Shown: piece by piece, positions 11,633 to 23,700 of the stretch
How the letters are laid out: each line of letters starts with the position of its first letter
Position numbering within the stretch: position 1 is the stretch's first letter
Source of the DNA: Avena insularis
Taxonomy: Eukaryota > Streptophyta > Magnoliopsida > Poales > Poaceae
Assembly: GCA_023614405.1 (NCBI GenBank)
Contig: CM042692.1
Coordinates: 122,071,503-122,135,502, forward strand
DNA: 64,000 nt
Reading direction: 5' to 3'
Notes under the pieces: generated by a model
What the model was told of the DNA's origin: nothing
Database searches by the model: none
Seen by the model: only the letters and a program-made list of their open reading frames with translations
Position numbers and translations under genes: made by a program

Positions 11633-12493
11633 CAAAACAAAGGAGGGAGGATATGAGTTCTAGCTGCTGGGATGAAACTTGCTGGGATGAAACTGATTAG
11701 CCCACAACTTAATGCTATCCCTTGCTCAAGTCGAACTCATTGCCCATAACTCAAGATCCTCTACCCCACCGATGACCAGCAGTCACCACAACATCAAAGG
11801 ACAACCTTAGGGTTGCGAAGCGGCACCCGATCCGTCCCGCTTCATAGGCAAAATTTGTTAGTCTAGTTCAAACTTTTCCAACAAAATTTGTCTATTTGTA
11901 CTAAATTTTGCTTTCGCGGGCTCTCGCGGGTTGCCGGTTCGCAACCCTAGATAACCTGGACGTGTGGTAGGGAAGGATGACATGCGAGGTCTCTAGCAGA
12001 GGAACATGGGAGACACGTGATTCCTGTATGGAATGGAAGTAGAAAAGCATGTGAACCCCCATGTCAAAGGGGGTCCATCTCAAGGCCCAACCACATTCTC
12101 CACTACATCGAGCACAAGAATGGATGAGAGATGGGAGAATTTCAAACCTAGTTTCATTACGGGGGCACGAAGCCGCCAGCAACGACACCGGTTTAACCGG
12201 CGGTCCAGCCAATGCCACATGGCTCAATTTTAGACCTAGAAAACCGTGGTATCCAGCAGTGGATTGTGGTACTCTAACCTAATGGGGGAGCCGAACCTGC
12301 ATCCTCATGGATTGAACAACGGACGTCCGCCGGGTGAAGTCGCGTGGGAGGGAAAACTTGTAGGAGGAAAGGAGTCGGCTGGCTCGATGCGGTAGCTTGC
12401 GAGAGTGGCGGCATCGACTTCATCGAGAGGAGAATTGACGCTGGGTCAAGGAGAGAGGAGGAGGGCACAGAGTCGTCCAGGTCAGGGGAAAGC
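11633..12493. other. Intergenic DNA upstream of the NRAMP gene, no gene recognised
   Basis: About 860 bp between element B and the solo LTR. Several overlapping frames of 65-110 codons exist on both strands, but none shows a domain or a convincing start context. It is probably part of the ancestral intergenic or promoter-distal sequence. Confidence 0.55.
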
Positions 12494-13796
12494 TGAAAGG
12501 ATCGTATGGGCACCTAGAGGAGGGGGGGTTGAATAGGTGCTACTTCAAATTTTACTCTTTTACAAATTAAGGTTTGACACAAAATGTAAATTCTCTAGAT
12601 TATGCAACTATGGTGAATTTACCTATATGTCAATCTAGCACAAACACAAGCAAGAACAAGATAAGTAAAGTGCGGTAAAGGATAGAAGTAACCAAAGTGG
12701 AGCACGCGGAGACACAAGGATTTGTTTTCCGTAGTTCCTTCCTTTTGAGGGGAAGTATGTCTACGTTTGGAGAGGGGGTGGTTTCAAACCACCAACACCA
12801 CGAGAGGCCTCCCTTGTTCTCCGATGAACCTCACCCCAACGGGTTCGATTCACCTCTTTCACTATACCGGCAACCTTCGAGGTGGAAGCCGGCACCTTTA
12901 CAACAAGTTCGAGGCACACATCCACAACATAATTGGAGGCTCCCGAATACAAGCAAGCTGTCAAACAATCAAAGACAAGCTTGTAAGAATCAAATCAACC
13001 AAAACAAGTCTTAGGGTTTCCAATGAAACCCTAGAGCAAGGGGCCCTCAAGTGAATGAGGGGGAAATGAAGATCTCTCTTGGTGAAGCTGTAGATCGATG
13101 CCTCCTCCTCTGATTCCCCAAAGATCAACGACTTTGGGTGGTTGGATGAAGAGACCTTGGAGTTTTGGTGGCTCTAATGGTGTGGTCTTTCTTTTCTGGA
13201 ACGAGTAGCTAGAGGAAGGAGATGAGGTCCCCTATTTATTAGCCACACACTTCTAGACCATTTTCTGGCCATTGGAGACCATTCACACCGGAGACTCCGG
13301 TCTGTTAGACCGGAGACTCTGGCCTAGACCGGAAACTCCGGCCCACCTCCGGTCCATCTCCGGACCGCGTCTCTGGCTGTCTTGGGCAGGGGCTCGACGT
13401 CCACTCTGGAGACTCTGGCCGTAACTCCAGACCAGAGATACCGGAGACTCCGGAGTGTCCACACCGGAAACTCCGGCCTGAGGAGACACACCGGAGATTC
13501 TAGCTGATATCTGGCCAATCTCCGGACCAGAGACAGAGAGACCCTGGGCCAAGTCCATACCACACACCGGGAACTCATGGGGAAACTCCGGACCACACCG
13601 GAGACTCCGGTGTTTGCACACCGAAGACTCCGGTCTGGAAACTTCAGGTAAGCATGAATTTGGCCATGAAATTTTCCACAACACTCTGACTTTTTGCCTT
13701 TTCAATAGATTGTCCTATAGACATTAACGCATAGTAAAATGTACCTGATGTTGTTAATGAACACCAAAACATATTAGAAAAATAAATGTCCTTTCA
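12494..13796 (-). mobile_element. Solo LTR with minisatellite
   Basis: 1,303 bp starting TGAAAGGA and ending TCCTTTCA (8-bp perfect terminal inverted repeat, TG...CA), flanked by a perfect 5-bp duplication AAAGC (12489-12493 and 13797-13801). Only one copy is present, so it is a solo LTR left by LTR-LTR recombination. Orientation is inferred from a TATA-like TAATAAATAG on the minus strand near 13226-13237. With that orientation the CCGGAGACTCCGG array lies just upstream of the promoter. Confidence 0.85.
13283..13640. repeat. Palindromic CCGGAGACTCCGG minisatellite
   Basis: About ten imperfect copies of CCGGAGACTCCGG (variants GGAAACTCC, GGAGACTCTGG, CCGAAGACTCCGG), joined by variable spacers such as CACA and TCTGGCC. 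Each unit is its own inverted repeat. It lies entirely inside the solo LTR. Confidence 0.85.
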
Positions 13797-13801
13797 AAAG
13801 C

Positions 13802-15328
13802 CGTGGCCGCTCTTGCGCTCTCTCGAAAGGTCGAGCTAGATTACGTGGCAGCCTATAACCACAACGACCGGAAAATGGGCTGCAGCCGAGATCGGCGGTA
13901 CCATAAGCGCACGGAGATCGGGTACCAACCGGTAAATCCGGATTGAAATGCAGAAAAAAAGAAGCGAGGAGAAAAAGGTGAGCAAAACAGTGCGGTCTCG
14001 AAATCGTGAAGTGCATCGAGACACGACGTGGCTGCCTACAATTGGATGATTCAGGAAATCTACAGTAACGAACCCCCGGCCAGATCACTAATAAGCCACG
14101 AATCGATCGGGCTTTTATATAGGTAGTACGGCTGCCTGGTTTCAAAACGAATACTAGTCAAACCCGTAAAAGAGTACATTCAGCAAATAAAACATGCATA
14201 ATGTGGAGTCTCGATTGATTAGTACACAAAGCTAATCTCACTTCGCAGCTAGACTATGTCATTGTGAACTTCTTTTCAATGTAAGTTTAGCAATATACTT
14301 GTATGGCCTATAACTTTATTTTTCATACTGTATAGAATTTAGGCTAAAGTTAGACTTATAATTTCAGAGGTCTTATAAACACGGAGCGAGGAAGTATTGC
14401 TTAATTCAATTGGCTTTATTCACAACTCCTTGCCTCCCTCACAACTTACCAATGTGGGCTACATGTCTATCTGAGTGTGTGGGACCGTTGGTTGAGTTGA
14501 GGTAGTAATTTCTTTTGACTACCAATCGAAATAGCAACCAATAAATTTCACACAAAAACATTCACATATATCGTATATATTTGAGAAAACACTATTCTCC
14601 AAACTCTTTTTATGATAGATGCTTTTTATCCACGAGCTATACAATAAATTGACGTGATTCATACTACTCCCTCCGTCTCAAAATAGATGTCTTAGGTATT
14701 TAGCATATAGACATCTATTTTGAGACGGAGGGAGTAGCAACTACATAATGTTACATTTGTTGTTTGCTATTTTAAACCATATACCTTTTCTTACTTTGCT
14801 AACATATTTTATCCAAACACACTTTCATATCCCCATTTGCTTCAAGCACCACATTGACACATTGTATCCTTGTTAGTAAAATATAAAATGGGATATTCCT
14901 TAAATCTATTTTATTTAGCTTGAATGCAAATGTTCACTTGTATGCCTTTTTTTCAAAATACAAATATCAGATATCTTGGATCATCCACCATCTCTTACAA
15001 ACCCGCATACTAAGTACGTACATGGGCGGACCTAGCTTCCCTCTAACCCGGACAGCCACCCAACCAGGCTTGTCCAAGACGCAAAGCTTGTGTTTTATAG
15101 ATTTCTAGAATGATTTTGAATTTTTCACATCTTAATCTGGTCCGTCCAGACTTTCGAAAATTTCTGGATCCGCCACCGAGTACGTAGTACTATTTCTTTT
15201 AGCGTAGTAATAATCTACAAGGTGTAATTCACGTTGGTTTAATGTTGACATGCCACACGTACGACACGGTTGAGTAAGAGAAGCTGCAGTACCAATCGGA
15301 CTAGAATTAATAGGAGTACTTAACCTTG
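13802..15328. promoter_or_regulatory. Upstream region of the NRAMP gene
   Basis: About 1.5 kb between the solo LTR and the TATA box. It contains one Stowaway MITE (14667-14734). Otherwise it is AT-rich, with short frames only. No other gene or element is recognised. Confidence 0.55.
14667..14734. mobile_element. Short Stowaway MITE (68 bp)
   Basis: A near-perfect hairpin: 26-base arms starting CTCCCTCCGTCTCAAAATAG and ending with its complement, around a 16-base loop, with TA target duplications (14665-14666 and 14735-14736). It sits about 600 bp upstream of the NRAMP TATA box. Confidence 0.93.
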
Positions 15329-15336
15329 TATAAAAA
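15329..15336 (+). promoter_or_regulatory. TATA box of the NRAMP gene
   Basis: TATAAAAA at 15329-15336, about 150 bp before the chosen ATG. Transcription would be expected to start near 15360. The in-frame TTG just before it therefore cannot be the translation start. Confidence 0.7.
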
Positions 15337-15392
15337 GGCCCAAAAAGAGCCGGAGACTGTGAACTCAGGAAGCATCCGGTTGGAGAGCCTGT

Positions 15393-15409
15393 CACGTGCT
15401 GACCACGTG
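15393..15409. promoter_or_regulatory. Paired G-boxes in the NRAMP leader
   Basis: Two CACGTG palindromes, at 15393-15398 and 15404-15409, with starts 11 bp apart (about one helical turn). Read on the minus strand the second is GGCACGTGG, which includes CACGTGG, the core bound by IRO2-type bHLH iron-deficiency regulators in rice. Use in this gene is inference. Confidence 0.45.
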
Positions 15410-15481
15410 CCTCCTCAAATCGCCGCACGCACCTCACCGTCCGCGGGCGGCGTGTGTAAACTCGCACAGAAACGCATCTCG

Positions 15482-18400
15482 ATGTCCGCCGGCGCCGGCA
15501 CCGGCACCGGCACCGCGGCACACGCCGAGGCGGCCCGGGCCGACGATGAGGCGCGGGCCCTCCTCCCCGCCTCGGCGCCCGTGGCCGGCCACGACGACGG
15601 CGGCAGCGGCGAGGAGGAGGACCTGGAGGAGCGCGCGTTCGAGGCGTCCGAGAAGGTCATCGTGTCCCTCTCCTCGGACGACCCGGACGCCGACGACGAC
15701 CTGGAGGCGCAGATCGCCTCGTCCTCGGCGTCCCCGCCCTTCTCCTGGCGGAAGCTCTGGCTCTTCACGGGGCCCGGGTTCCTCATGAGCATCGCGTTCC
15801 TCGACCCGGGCAACCTCGAGGGGGACCTCCAGGCCGGCGCCGCCGCGGGGGACACGCTGCTGTGGCTTCTCATGTGGGCCACGGCCATGGGCCTCCTCGT
15901 GCAGCTCCTCGCCGCGCGCCTCGGGGTCGCCACCGGCCGGCACCTCGCCGAGCTCTGCCGCGACGAGTACCCCGACTGGGCGCGACGCGCGCTCTGGCTC
16001 ATGGCCGAGGTCGCCATGGTCGGCGCTGACATTCAGGAGGTCATCGGCAGCGCGATCGCCATCAAGATCCTCAGCAGAGGGTACCTGCCGCTCTGGGCCG
16101 GCGTCGTCATCACCGCCTTGGATTGGTTAGTTTGGTGTTTTGCTGATTGGTTGTTGAATTTTTAATTTGCAATTTGTGTAATTTGATTGGGAGGTGCTGG
16201 ATCACAGGATAGTTCCAAAAAAGTTGATTTCTTTGTCTGATTAGCAGTAGAGATTTTCCGAAAGATCAGAAAAGGGAAAGTCTCAGTTATTTTATCCTAA
16301 TTGTTGCTAGTGACATTTGGTTGAGATTTTGGTGATAGATCTCAGTTAGTTATGGACTTTACTGTTAATGTTTATCAGAGTGCCACATTAGTTTAGGGAC
16401 TCTGGCAGGGTTAGGTGTTCATTTGGAGTAGATTTGAGTGTAAGCCACAATGCGTGCTTGCTTTCATTTTTAGTTATACGAATATTTGATCTTTTTTGTT
16501 AAGGCTGTACTAACGGCGAAGTGACACTTGATCATGAACCCGTTTAGTTCAGGATGCTCTATGAGATGTGAGGGTTACAGATATTTACCTGCCTTGACAC
16601 AAGAATTCACAAAGTTATATTCTCCAACACGAATCTGAATTCTGTCGTTTTGATTTCACAAAGTTTTCACTGCACCTTTCAAGTTTGATTTTTTAATTTC
16701 TTATCTAAATGGCTACTAGAGAATTCACCGGCAAGGTGAAAAAGACTAGATAAGCTTTTCGTCTCATTTTCTGGCCTTTGGTTTCCGTTGCCATAGAAGG
16801 AATCTAAACCTGAATCCACTGCAGTTTGACAATCCTGTTTCTCTTATAAGAAATTAAAATCACTTTTGTGTTTAGGGATGGTTTCTAGTATCCAACATTC
16901 AGGCATGTATACAAATTGAACTTGTACTATCAAGTATCTACTATTCAGATTTCCTGACCAACGGTTATTCGTGTATATCATGTTTCCTGCCAACTTGAGA
17001 TTTCCATGTTAGATTCTGTCCTCGTTGTTCTACTTTTTTCTGAGATATTTCGGACTTGTGGCAGGAGTGTCCTTTATGATATATATGTTATATTTTTCTG
17101 ATTTGCTTTCCAACTGTAAAGCAAACGTTTGTGCTGGTTTTAAACGTCATTCTTATGCTGCTGACATCTGTGCACTATATTATTAATGTCTGGCTTGTAT
17201 CTAGTGCATGGTTGTTATCCACTGCTTAGTATTCACGCAATTATTTGATGTCACTTTTCGATAAAAGTTGGAGATGCTGCAATTTTAGTTTTTTCTGTCT
17301 TGTTCCATAGTTTTCTGGATGTCCTTGTATTGCTTACAATATAAACTTACATACACTTTTCTCTAAACCGTCACAAACTCACAGTTAATTAATTAATACC
17401 TATTTTCTGCATATATATTAAAAGAACCGATATTGTATTGGTTGAGCTGTGCTTTGCACCTTAATGGGGCTAGCGTCACTGTATTTTACATGCTTAGTTG
17501 AGTGCCAGTAGTCTGTTCATCAATAGTTGAAGACATGAAAGCGATGTAGCTATAGTTATTTGAATCATCGACTTAACCTGGTTCTTTTTCTCCAGCTTCA
17601 TTTTTCTTTCTCTTGAGAACTATGGGGTGAGGAAATTGGAGGCCGTATTTGCAGTTTTGATTGCAACCATGGCCGTTTCCTTTGCATGGATGTTCACGGA
17701 TACCAAGCCCAATGGGAAGGACCTGCTAGTCGGTAAGGATCTCACTGATCAACTTTATGCTTCCAATTTTCTCATACTCTCCTACCCATTGATCTCACAT
17801 AACTTTATCAACAGGTATTTTGGTTCCAAAACTGAGCTCTAAGACAATAAGACAAGCAGTTGGGGTTGTTGGCTGTGTTATTATGCCCCACAACGTCTTC
17901 CTACATTCAGCGCTTGTGCAGTCTAGAAAAATAGATCCAAAAAAGGAATACCAAGTTCGTGAAGCACTGAGATACTACTCAATAGAGTCAACGGTGGCAT
18001 TGGCTATATCCTTCATGATAAATCTCTTTGTCACAACTGTTTTCGCTAAAGGATTCTATGGCACTAAAGAAGCTGGCAGTATTGGTCTTGAAAATGCCGG
18101 ACAGTATCTACAAGAGAAGTTTGGTGGAGGGTTTTTACCTATCCTCTACATTTGGGGGATTGGGCTATTAGCGGCTGGGCAGAGTAGTACAATAACAGGA
18201 ACTTATGCTGGTCAGTTCATAATGGGTGGATTTCTGAATCTGAAGTTAAAGAAATGGATGAGAGCGCTGATAACCAGAAGCTTTGCAATCGTGCCGACAA
18301 TAGTGGTGGCTCTGTTCTTTGATTCATCTGATGCACTGGATGTTCTAAATGAGTGGCTCAATGTGCTTCAATCCATTCAGATCCCTTTTGCACTGATTCC

Positions 18401-18857
18401 GCTGATAACCTTGGTGTCCAAGGAGCAAGTCATGGGAGTCTTCAGAATAGGTCGTAAGATGCAAGTAAGTCATCATCCTTTTTTTTTGTCCATGATTTTG
18501 GACCCTTCCTTGTATTGGGATAGTCATATCTTGCAGTGAAAGTAATCATAAAGTAAGTAGTGTTGTTGCAGGGATCGGTGTTTTAATTTCGCACAATCTT
18601 ATAGAGGACAGACAATATTCTTACTCGGTTATGACATTTCTATGCAGGCTGTAACGTGGACAGTGGCTGCACTATTGATCACAATCAACGGCTATCTCCT
18701 GCTGGATTTCTTCTCATCCGAGATACGAGGTCCACTTTACGGATCAGTTCTCTGCGTGGCAGTAGTTGCTTACGCATCATTTGTACTGTATCTCATTCTC
18801 CGGGGCACCGAGATCTCTAACCAGATCGTCGTAGCGATACGCAAGAGACTGTCATGA
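15482..18857 (+). CDS. NRAMP: NRAMP-family divalent metal transporter (group with four exons)
   Basis: Proton-coupled transporter of Mn2+, Fe2+ and related divalent metals. Exons by GT-AG borders: 15482-16125, 17596-17732, 17815-18464, 18648-18857; 1,641 coding bases, 546 residues, frame kept throughout. The first ATG after the TATA box is used. Residues 1-85 are hydrophilic and acidic, with a dileucine motif EARALL (23-28). TM1 holds DPGN (108-111), TM6 holds MPHN (284-287), and the family signature [14 protein letters not shown] is at 382-395. These are canonical, so it is a metal transporter rather than an Al-transporting Nrat1 type or an EIN2-like protein. The four-exon layout and the sequence place it with the tonoplast-type plant NRAMPs (Arabidopsis NRAMP2-5, rice NRAMP2/7), so a vacuolar-membrane location is likely. 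Exon 1 is very GC-rich and the other exons are not, as is common in grasses. No disabling change is visible. The exact orthologue is not assigned. Confidence 0.93.
16126..17595 (+). other. Intron 1 of the NRAMP gene (1,470 bp)
   Basis: Donor G|GTTAG at 16125/16126 and acceptor TCCAG|C at 17595/17596. The splice joins a codon for Cys. AT-rich, with no transposon or ORF recognised inside. Confidence 0.85.
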
Positions 18858-19740
18858 CACCAGTAGCCAAATTTTTGCTCTTTTACACATCCTTAACCTC
18901 TCGACATATAGAATGGTTCTGAGAACATAGACCGGAGATCTCTCGCTGTACAGTGACAGTGGAGTGCTGAAGGATCCAGCCCCTCGGTTGAACTTGTTGT
19001 AGCGCTCTCTGACTTCGTCCGGGATGGGGGGATACACAGAGAAACGAACTGCCGATGCTGCTGAACAGCTTTGCATTCGTTCCTTTTTTTTTTTCTTTAT
19101 GTGATTTTTTTGTCGTGAACTAAAGCATAGAGCGGGATAGGAAAAAGACTAGAAGCTGAAGAAAGCAATGTAATTCTATTCTTGATCTGTACATGGAACT
19201 GTTACGGTCTGGACGACGGTGAATATTGATCATCCAGTCCTCTGTGTTGTCGTCTGTATGCCGCAATGATGATATTTTGGTCCTGATACATTTTGTGCTG
19301 GGTTAAATTGTTCTGTTATCCTTAAAACTGTTTTTGATGCGTGCGAAAGGTGCACGGAGCTTTTGTTCGTTACTGAACGAACGAAAGAAAGAAGGCACTT
19401 TGATGTTGGTGGGAATTTGTTCCTGAGCCTTTGATTGTTTGGATGGGGTTGATGAACAGAATGAATGCCTGAATTCGTGTGTCCTTTTCGTTGCTAAGAT
19501 AAGCACGGTCAGGTGGACAAGCTCAGAACCCTTTGCTGGAGCCCAGGAAAAAATAAGCTCGTTTGTTTTACTGAGTCGTATCCGAATTCTGCACGACACA
19601 GGTCTTAAATCAGCCTAAAAGTTGGTCAGCTGAAAACACCGAAAAATCGGCCGAGGGGCGGCAGCTGGGTGCACACGTCGAGAAGAACGGGATACACCCG
19701 GCGTCTCAAGAACTCGAGCCATAAATCCCATCATCGCTCA
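18858..19740 (+). other. NRAMP 3' flank and promoter of the B3 gene
   Basis: Holds the 3' UTR of the transporter (probably up to about 19.3 kb) and the upstream region of the B3 gene. A TATA-like CCATAAATC occurs near 19719. No coding frame is convincing and no transposon is recognised. The two genes are in tandem on the plus strand, with only about 0.9 kb between them. Confidence 0.5.
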
Positions 19741-20619
19741 CTCACCACTCTCCACTCTCCCCCATTGTCAACTGCACTCTCTTCTCTCTCCACTCGTCGT
19801 CGTCGGTTCGTCTAGTGCCAGCAGATCGAAGATCACTGCCAGGTCTGGAGATGGTGGTCGATCGACAGCGACCGCTACGCTTTCTTCTGTCGCCAGGGTA
19901 TCCACGTCTTCTTCCTTAGCATATCCGAGCTCTTGAGCTCCATCAATGGCGCTAAGGCTTTAAACCTCTCTCTTTATGTTCTAGCACTGTATATCTGTAG
20001 TTTAGAGCGTAATTCTGTACGTAACATTAACACACATGCTAGATTTGTATAGATTTGGTGTAGTTTTAGGTCTATTTGTTCGATTTTCTTCATTTCTGGT
20101 CTTGTGCTATAATTGGTGCCTCGGTAGTCAGAAGATTTACATCTGCATTCCTTCGATCTATGGTTTGAAGTCGCCCGATTTAGGCAGATTCTAGCTTTAG
20201 GGTTTCTGTGTTGCAAACATTGATGATTTTGGTACCGTTCATGTTAGGTTTCCAGGCCGATGATCACTTCGCTAAATTTTCTATGTTGGGTATTTAGCAC
20301 ACTGTGTCTTGTGCATTGGCCTATGATAAAAAATGTGACACAATGTAATGCTTAGGGATTTTTTTCCAAGATCAAGATTGTGTGCAAACATATTTGTTTG
20401 TTCATTGTGCATTGGCCTATGATTAAAAATGCGACACAATGTAATGCTTAGGGATTTTTTTCCAAGATCAAGATTGTGTGCAAACATATTTGTTTGTTCA
20501 TTTTTCCTGGTCATGGGAGAACCCCTTTGCATTTGCGTCGTCATATATGAGGCAATATCTGATCAACAGAATGTGTTATGCTGAAATTGTATGTTTTTTG
20601 TCGGTCCTCCAAGCTGATA
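19741..20619 (+). other. Putative 5' leader and leader intron of the B3 gene
   Basis: Starts with a CT-rich stretch typical of plant 5' UTRs (19741-19800). A possible donor CAGG|GTATCC lies near 19896 and a possible acceptor CTCCAAG| near 20612, eight bases before the ATG at 20620. This gives a leader intron of about 0.7 kb. Splicing is inferred from signals only. Confidence 0.4.
20311..20502. repeat. Two-copy tandem duplication, 96-bp period
   Basis: GTGCATTGGCCTATGAT starts at 20311 and again at 20407. The two 96-bp units differ at only a few bases. It lies inside the putative leader intron of the B3 gene. Confidence 0.9.
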
Positions 20620-20710
20620 ATGGAAGTGCTCTCTCCAGCCATGGTGAAGGATGCTCCAGGGATGCTGGCGAAGGTAGCGCCGCCCAGAGGCCGAGGGGTA
20701 GGCTGCCAAT
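20620..20710 (+). pseudogene. B3-domain gene, 5' coding part, cut by a retrotransposon
   Basis: ATG at 20620 opens a frame (with a second in-frame ATG at 20641) that runs to the retrotransposon at 20711. It encodes about 30 residues rich in Pro, Gly and Ala. The rest of the gene is at 32998-33342 on the other side of the 12.3-kb insertion; 20706-20710 is one copy of the target duplication CCAAT. Joined across the insertion, this frame would hit a stop soon after the junction, while the B3 frame lies one base away. This suggests an extra G in the TTGGGC run. The gene is therefore doubly broken, unless an unseen splice corrects the frame. Confidence 0.6.
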
Positions 20711-23700
20711 TGTAACTACCTCGGTGAATTACGCTCCTAGTTACAAGTCTGGATGAGCAGAAATGGTTGAAATAGTACGGTGGGGCCCAAATACCACTCA
20801 CAGGTAGACCTTTCGGCCGTCCCAACCATTTCTAAACATCGGGACAAGAACGGGCGGCGTAATCGGCAGGCGAAGGGATCAACTACATACACAAATGAGT
20901 ATGTATGCAAGCCACCATACAACAGTACATCAGAGCCATTCCATCTAAAAAGAAAGGAAAAATAGCAACGCCATACGGCAAGATCCAAATATCCTAGATA
21001 GATATAATAGTTTAGGATATCTCCTCATACATCAATCAACAGAGTATCAAGCGGAAGCGGAAGACAAAATCCGAGTACGGATAAGAAGCAAATCGGCATA
21101 AGATGCCCCATAAATAAGCACATCCCGCCCACAGATCTCACGGATCCCCGTTCCCGGAATCTCTACACCGAATGATCGTTGCCCACATCGTCCGTCTCTT
21201 CCACCCAGTATCCATCTTACGAGTGTACCTGTTCATCTGAACCAATAATTTATCGTGTGAGACCCTAGGGGTACTCAGCAAGTCTTTATGCCTCTAAAGG
21301 GGACACAACCTGGGGTGACGCAATTGCAGCAAAAGGTAAACCCTAGCAATTCTATAGATACTCGCTAACCATCCGCCTAACCAGAGATAGACGGATGTCC
21401 GTGAATTAGTAACAACAGTTATGACAGTTATAATGGTAATCTTAACAGATCCATCCTCCTCCTCGCTTACCGACGAGGAAGCGGACGAACAACCCCCCCC
21501 ATCCGTTGGCAGTTTTATTATTCATTCCATGAGTGTTGCACTATTTACTAGTCAGGTACCTAGTCTAGTCAAGTTAAAAGCGGTACTTTAGTTATTCTTG
21601 TCTATGATCGAGAAACTGTGCTCCAAGTCGTCCATAACCGCGGACACGGCTTTCAGAAAGTTTTACCCTGCAGGGGTGCACAAATAGCAACACACACTCG
21701 ATATGCCTCGGAAAAACCAAATCAAAACCCAACGAGGCAGTCACGACAAAGCAATCACAGGATTCAGAAATATTTCAGGCCACCCATTGAGCTACCATAG
21801 CAAGTTAGGCGACTCGAGACGGCCTCAAGGTTTGTGGAGCCGGTACATGATCGGGAACCCGAAAGTGTGGTGGGCTTGTCGACATAAAGCAGGTCACGGC
21901 CCTAAGCGATGCAGTGCATTACCTCGCACAATCTTAAATTAAAGCAGTAAAGCATGGCATAAGTACAGGATAGTAAATAAATCCTCAAACTAGTTTGTGG
22001 CCCCAAGAGATAAGAATGAATCAAGCTCTGGCTCAGGAGGGTTCATAAGCCTCCCGGATGTGGATAGCGCTAATATTCAAGGAACAGGAATCAAGTACTC
22101 GGGGTCCTACGGGACACAAGTGAGCCTGAAAAACCAAATCACAAATATGGCTCACCGGTGCCACTTTCATTAGTTATCCCATTACTACTCAGGTTAAGTT
22201 GTTTAGGTACCTCGTTATCCATCATACACTCACATACCCTACACATGCTGTTCTACGACTCACATGGCTCAAACAACTCCTGCAGTAATGGCTCATGGGA
22301 TGGAGGAACAAGCTTCGGTGGGGTTTAAAAGTAAGGCTATGCAATACTTGGGATTCAATTTAATGCAATCACGACTCAATGATGCAAGAGTAAGATAGAG
22401 ACAATAGGTACTATATGTATGCAAGCATGTGGTAGTGCTTGCCTGGCAGCTCAGTTGAAGCAAGGGATGGATCTGGGTAGTGCTCCTGGTTCTCTTGATA
22501 TATCCCCTGCTCAGCGTCTATTCGAAGAAGAACCAAACAAACAAGGGCCAACATAAATAAAGTGCACAAGCATATGTATAAATGCATCAAGCAAACAATC
22601 GTGCCATGATGAATGATGCACAATTTGCATGGCATTAAAGTAGCATGGCATGGGTGAGGTGTGGAAACAATAATGAAGCATTTTTATTGAGCTTTGGCCC
22701 CATTTTATTCTCAATTTAGTTGCTGTCCTCTTTATATTTATATGATGCATGCTTCAAATCAAACCATGGAATGCATAAACAGAAAGGTCTCGTCGAGCTA
22801 ATCATTTTAGACATATCATTTATTAAATTTGGAGTTATAAAACAAAAGTTATTAATTTATTAAGTCAAAAGGGCATTTTATTGTAATTTTCTTTAACTTG
22901 GAAAATAAAGTGTTCAAAATATATTTTGAATGGCATATTTGAATTTCTCATATTTTTCTGATTTGAAAACATATATTATTTGTATTATTTGGATTAATAT
23001 TTTAAAAGTTATTAAAATCAGATTTAAATTTGAATTTGAAAAGATTTAAAAAGATTTGAATTTAAAACAGAAAACAGACAATACTTTTGTTACTCAGCTA
23101 GCAGCTAGCCAGCGACAGATGATGGGTCAAGTGACTGGGCGAAACACACTGTGAGAAAACTTTTAACCTTGGTGACCCCAAGCGAATGACAGTGGGCCAT
23201 CGACCACCTTGGGTCCAGTCCTGTGGCGGAGGTGGCGGGCCAGGCAGCAGTGGGACTAGGCTGGAGCGGGGTTGATGAAACCAAAGGCTGGGGGTTTTAC
23301 GCAGGCGCCGGTGGCGAGTGGGTCCTAAGGCCTTGGGTTGATGCACAAAAGATCACGGGGGGTTTACGCCAGCAGCGGCCGTCTGTTCCTCTTCTGTCTC
23401 GTCGACGGATCGGTGTGCAGCGCGGAGCGGAACTCGAACACGGACGTGCGGCCCATTGGGGAGTCGAGCAGTCTGGCTTGGGCTTGGTGTCGAGGAGGTG
23501 GTAGCGGCCTAGATAGGGTTTCGCGACACAGGAGCGAGCGATATGACGCGACGCCGGCTGATGCAGGCCGTTCGACGATTTGACCGGCGAGCACAGTGTG
23601 GCGGCCAGGCGGACCGTGTCTAGAAGTCGAGGACTCACAGAGTGTGTCGGCGTGGACGGATCAGCGAGGAAGCGATGGATCGGCGTCGAGGCGCATCTTG

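Noticed and set aside
15326..15481. An N-terminally extended NRAMP start in the same frame
   Set aside because: The frame opens with TTG at the TATA box, not ATG. The first ATG downstream of the likely transcription start is 15482.
15415..16032. Long antisense frames (169-205 codons) over NRAMP exon 1
   Set aside because: They mirror a very GC-rich exon whose sense frame is a clear transporter. No domain is readable in them.
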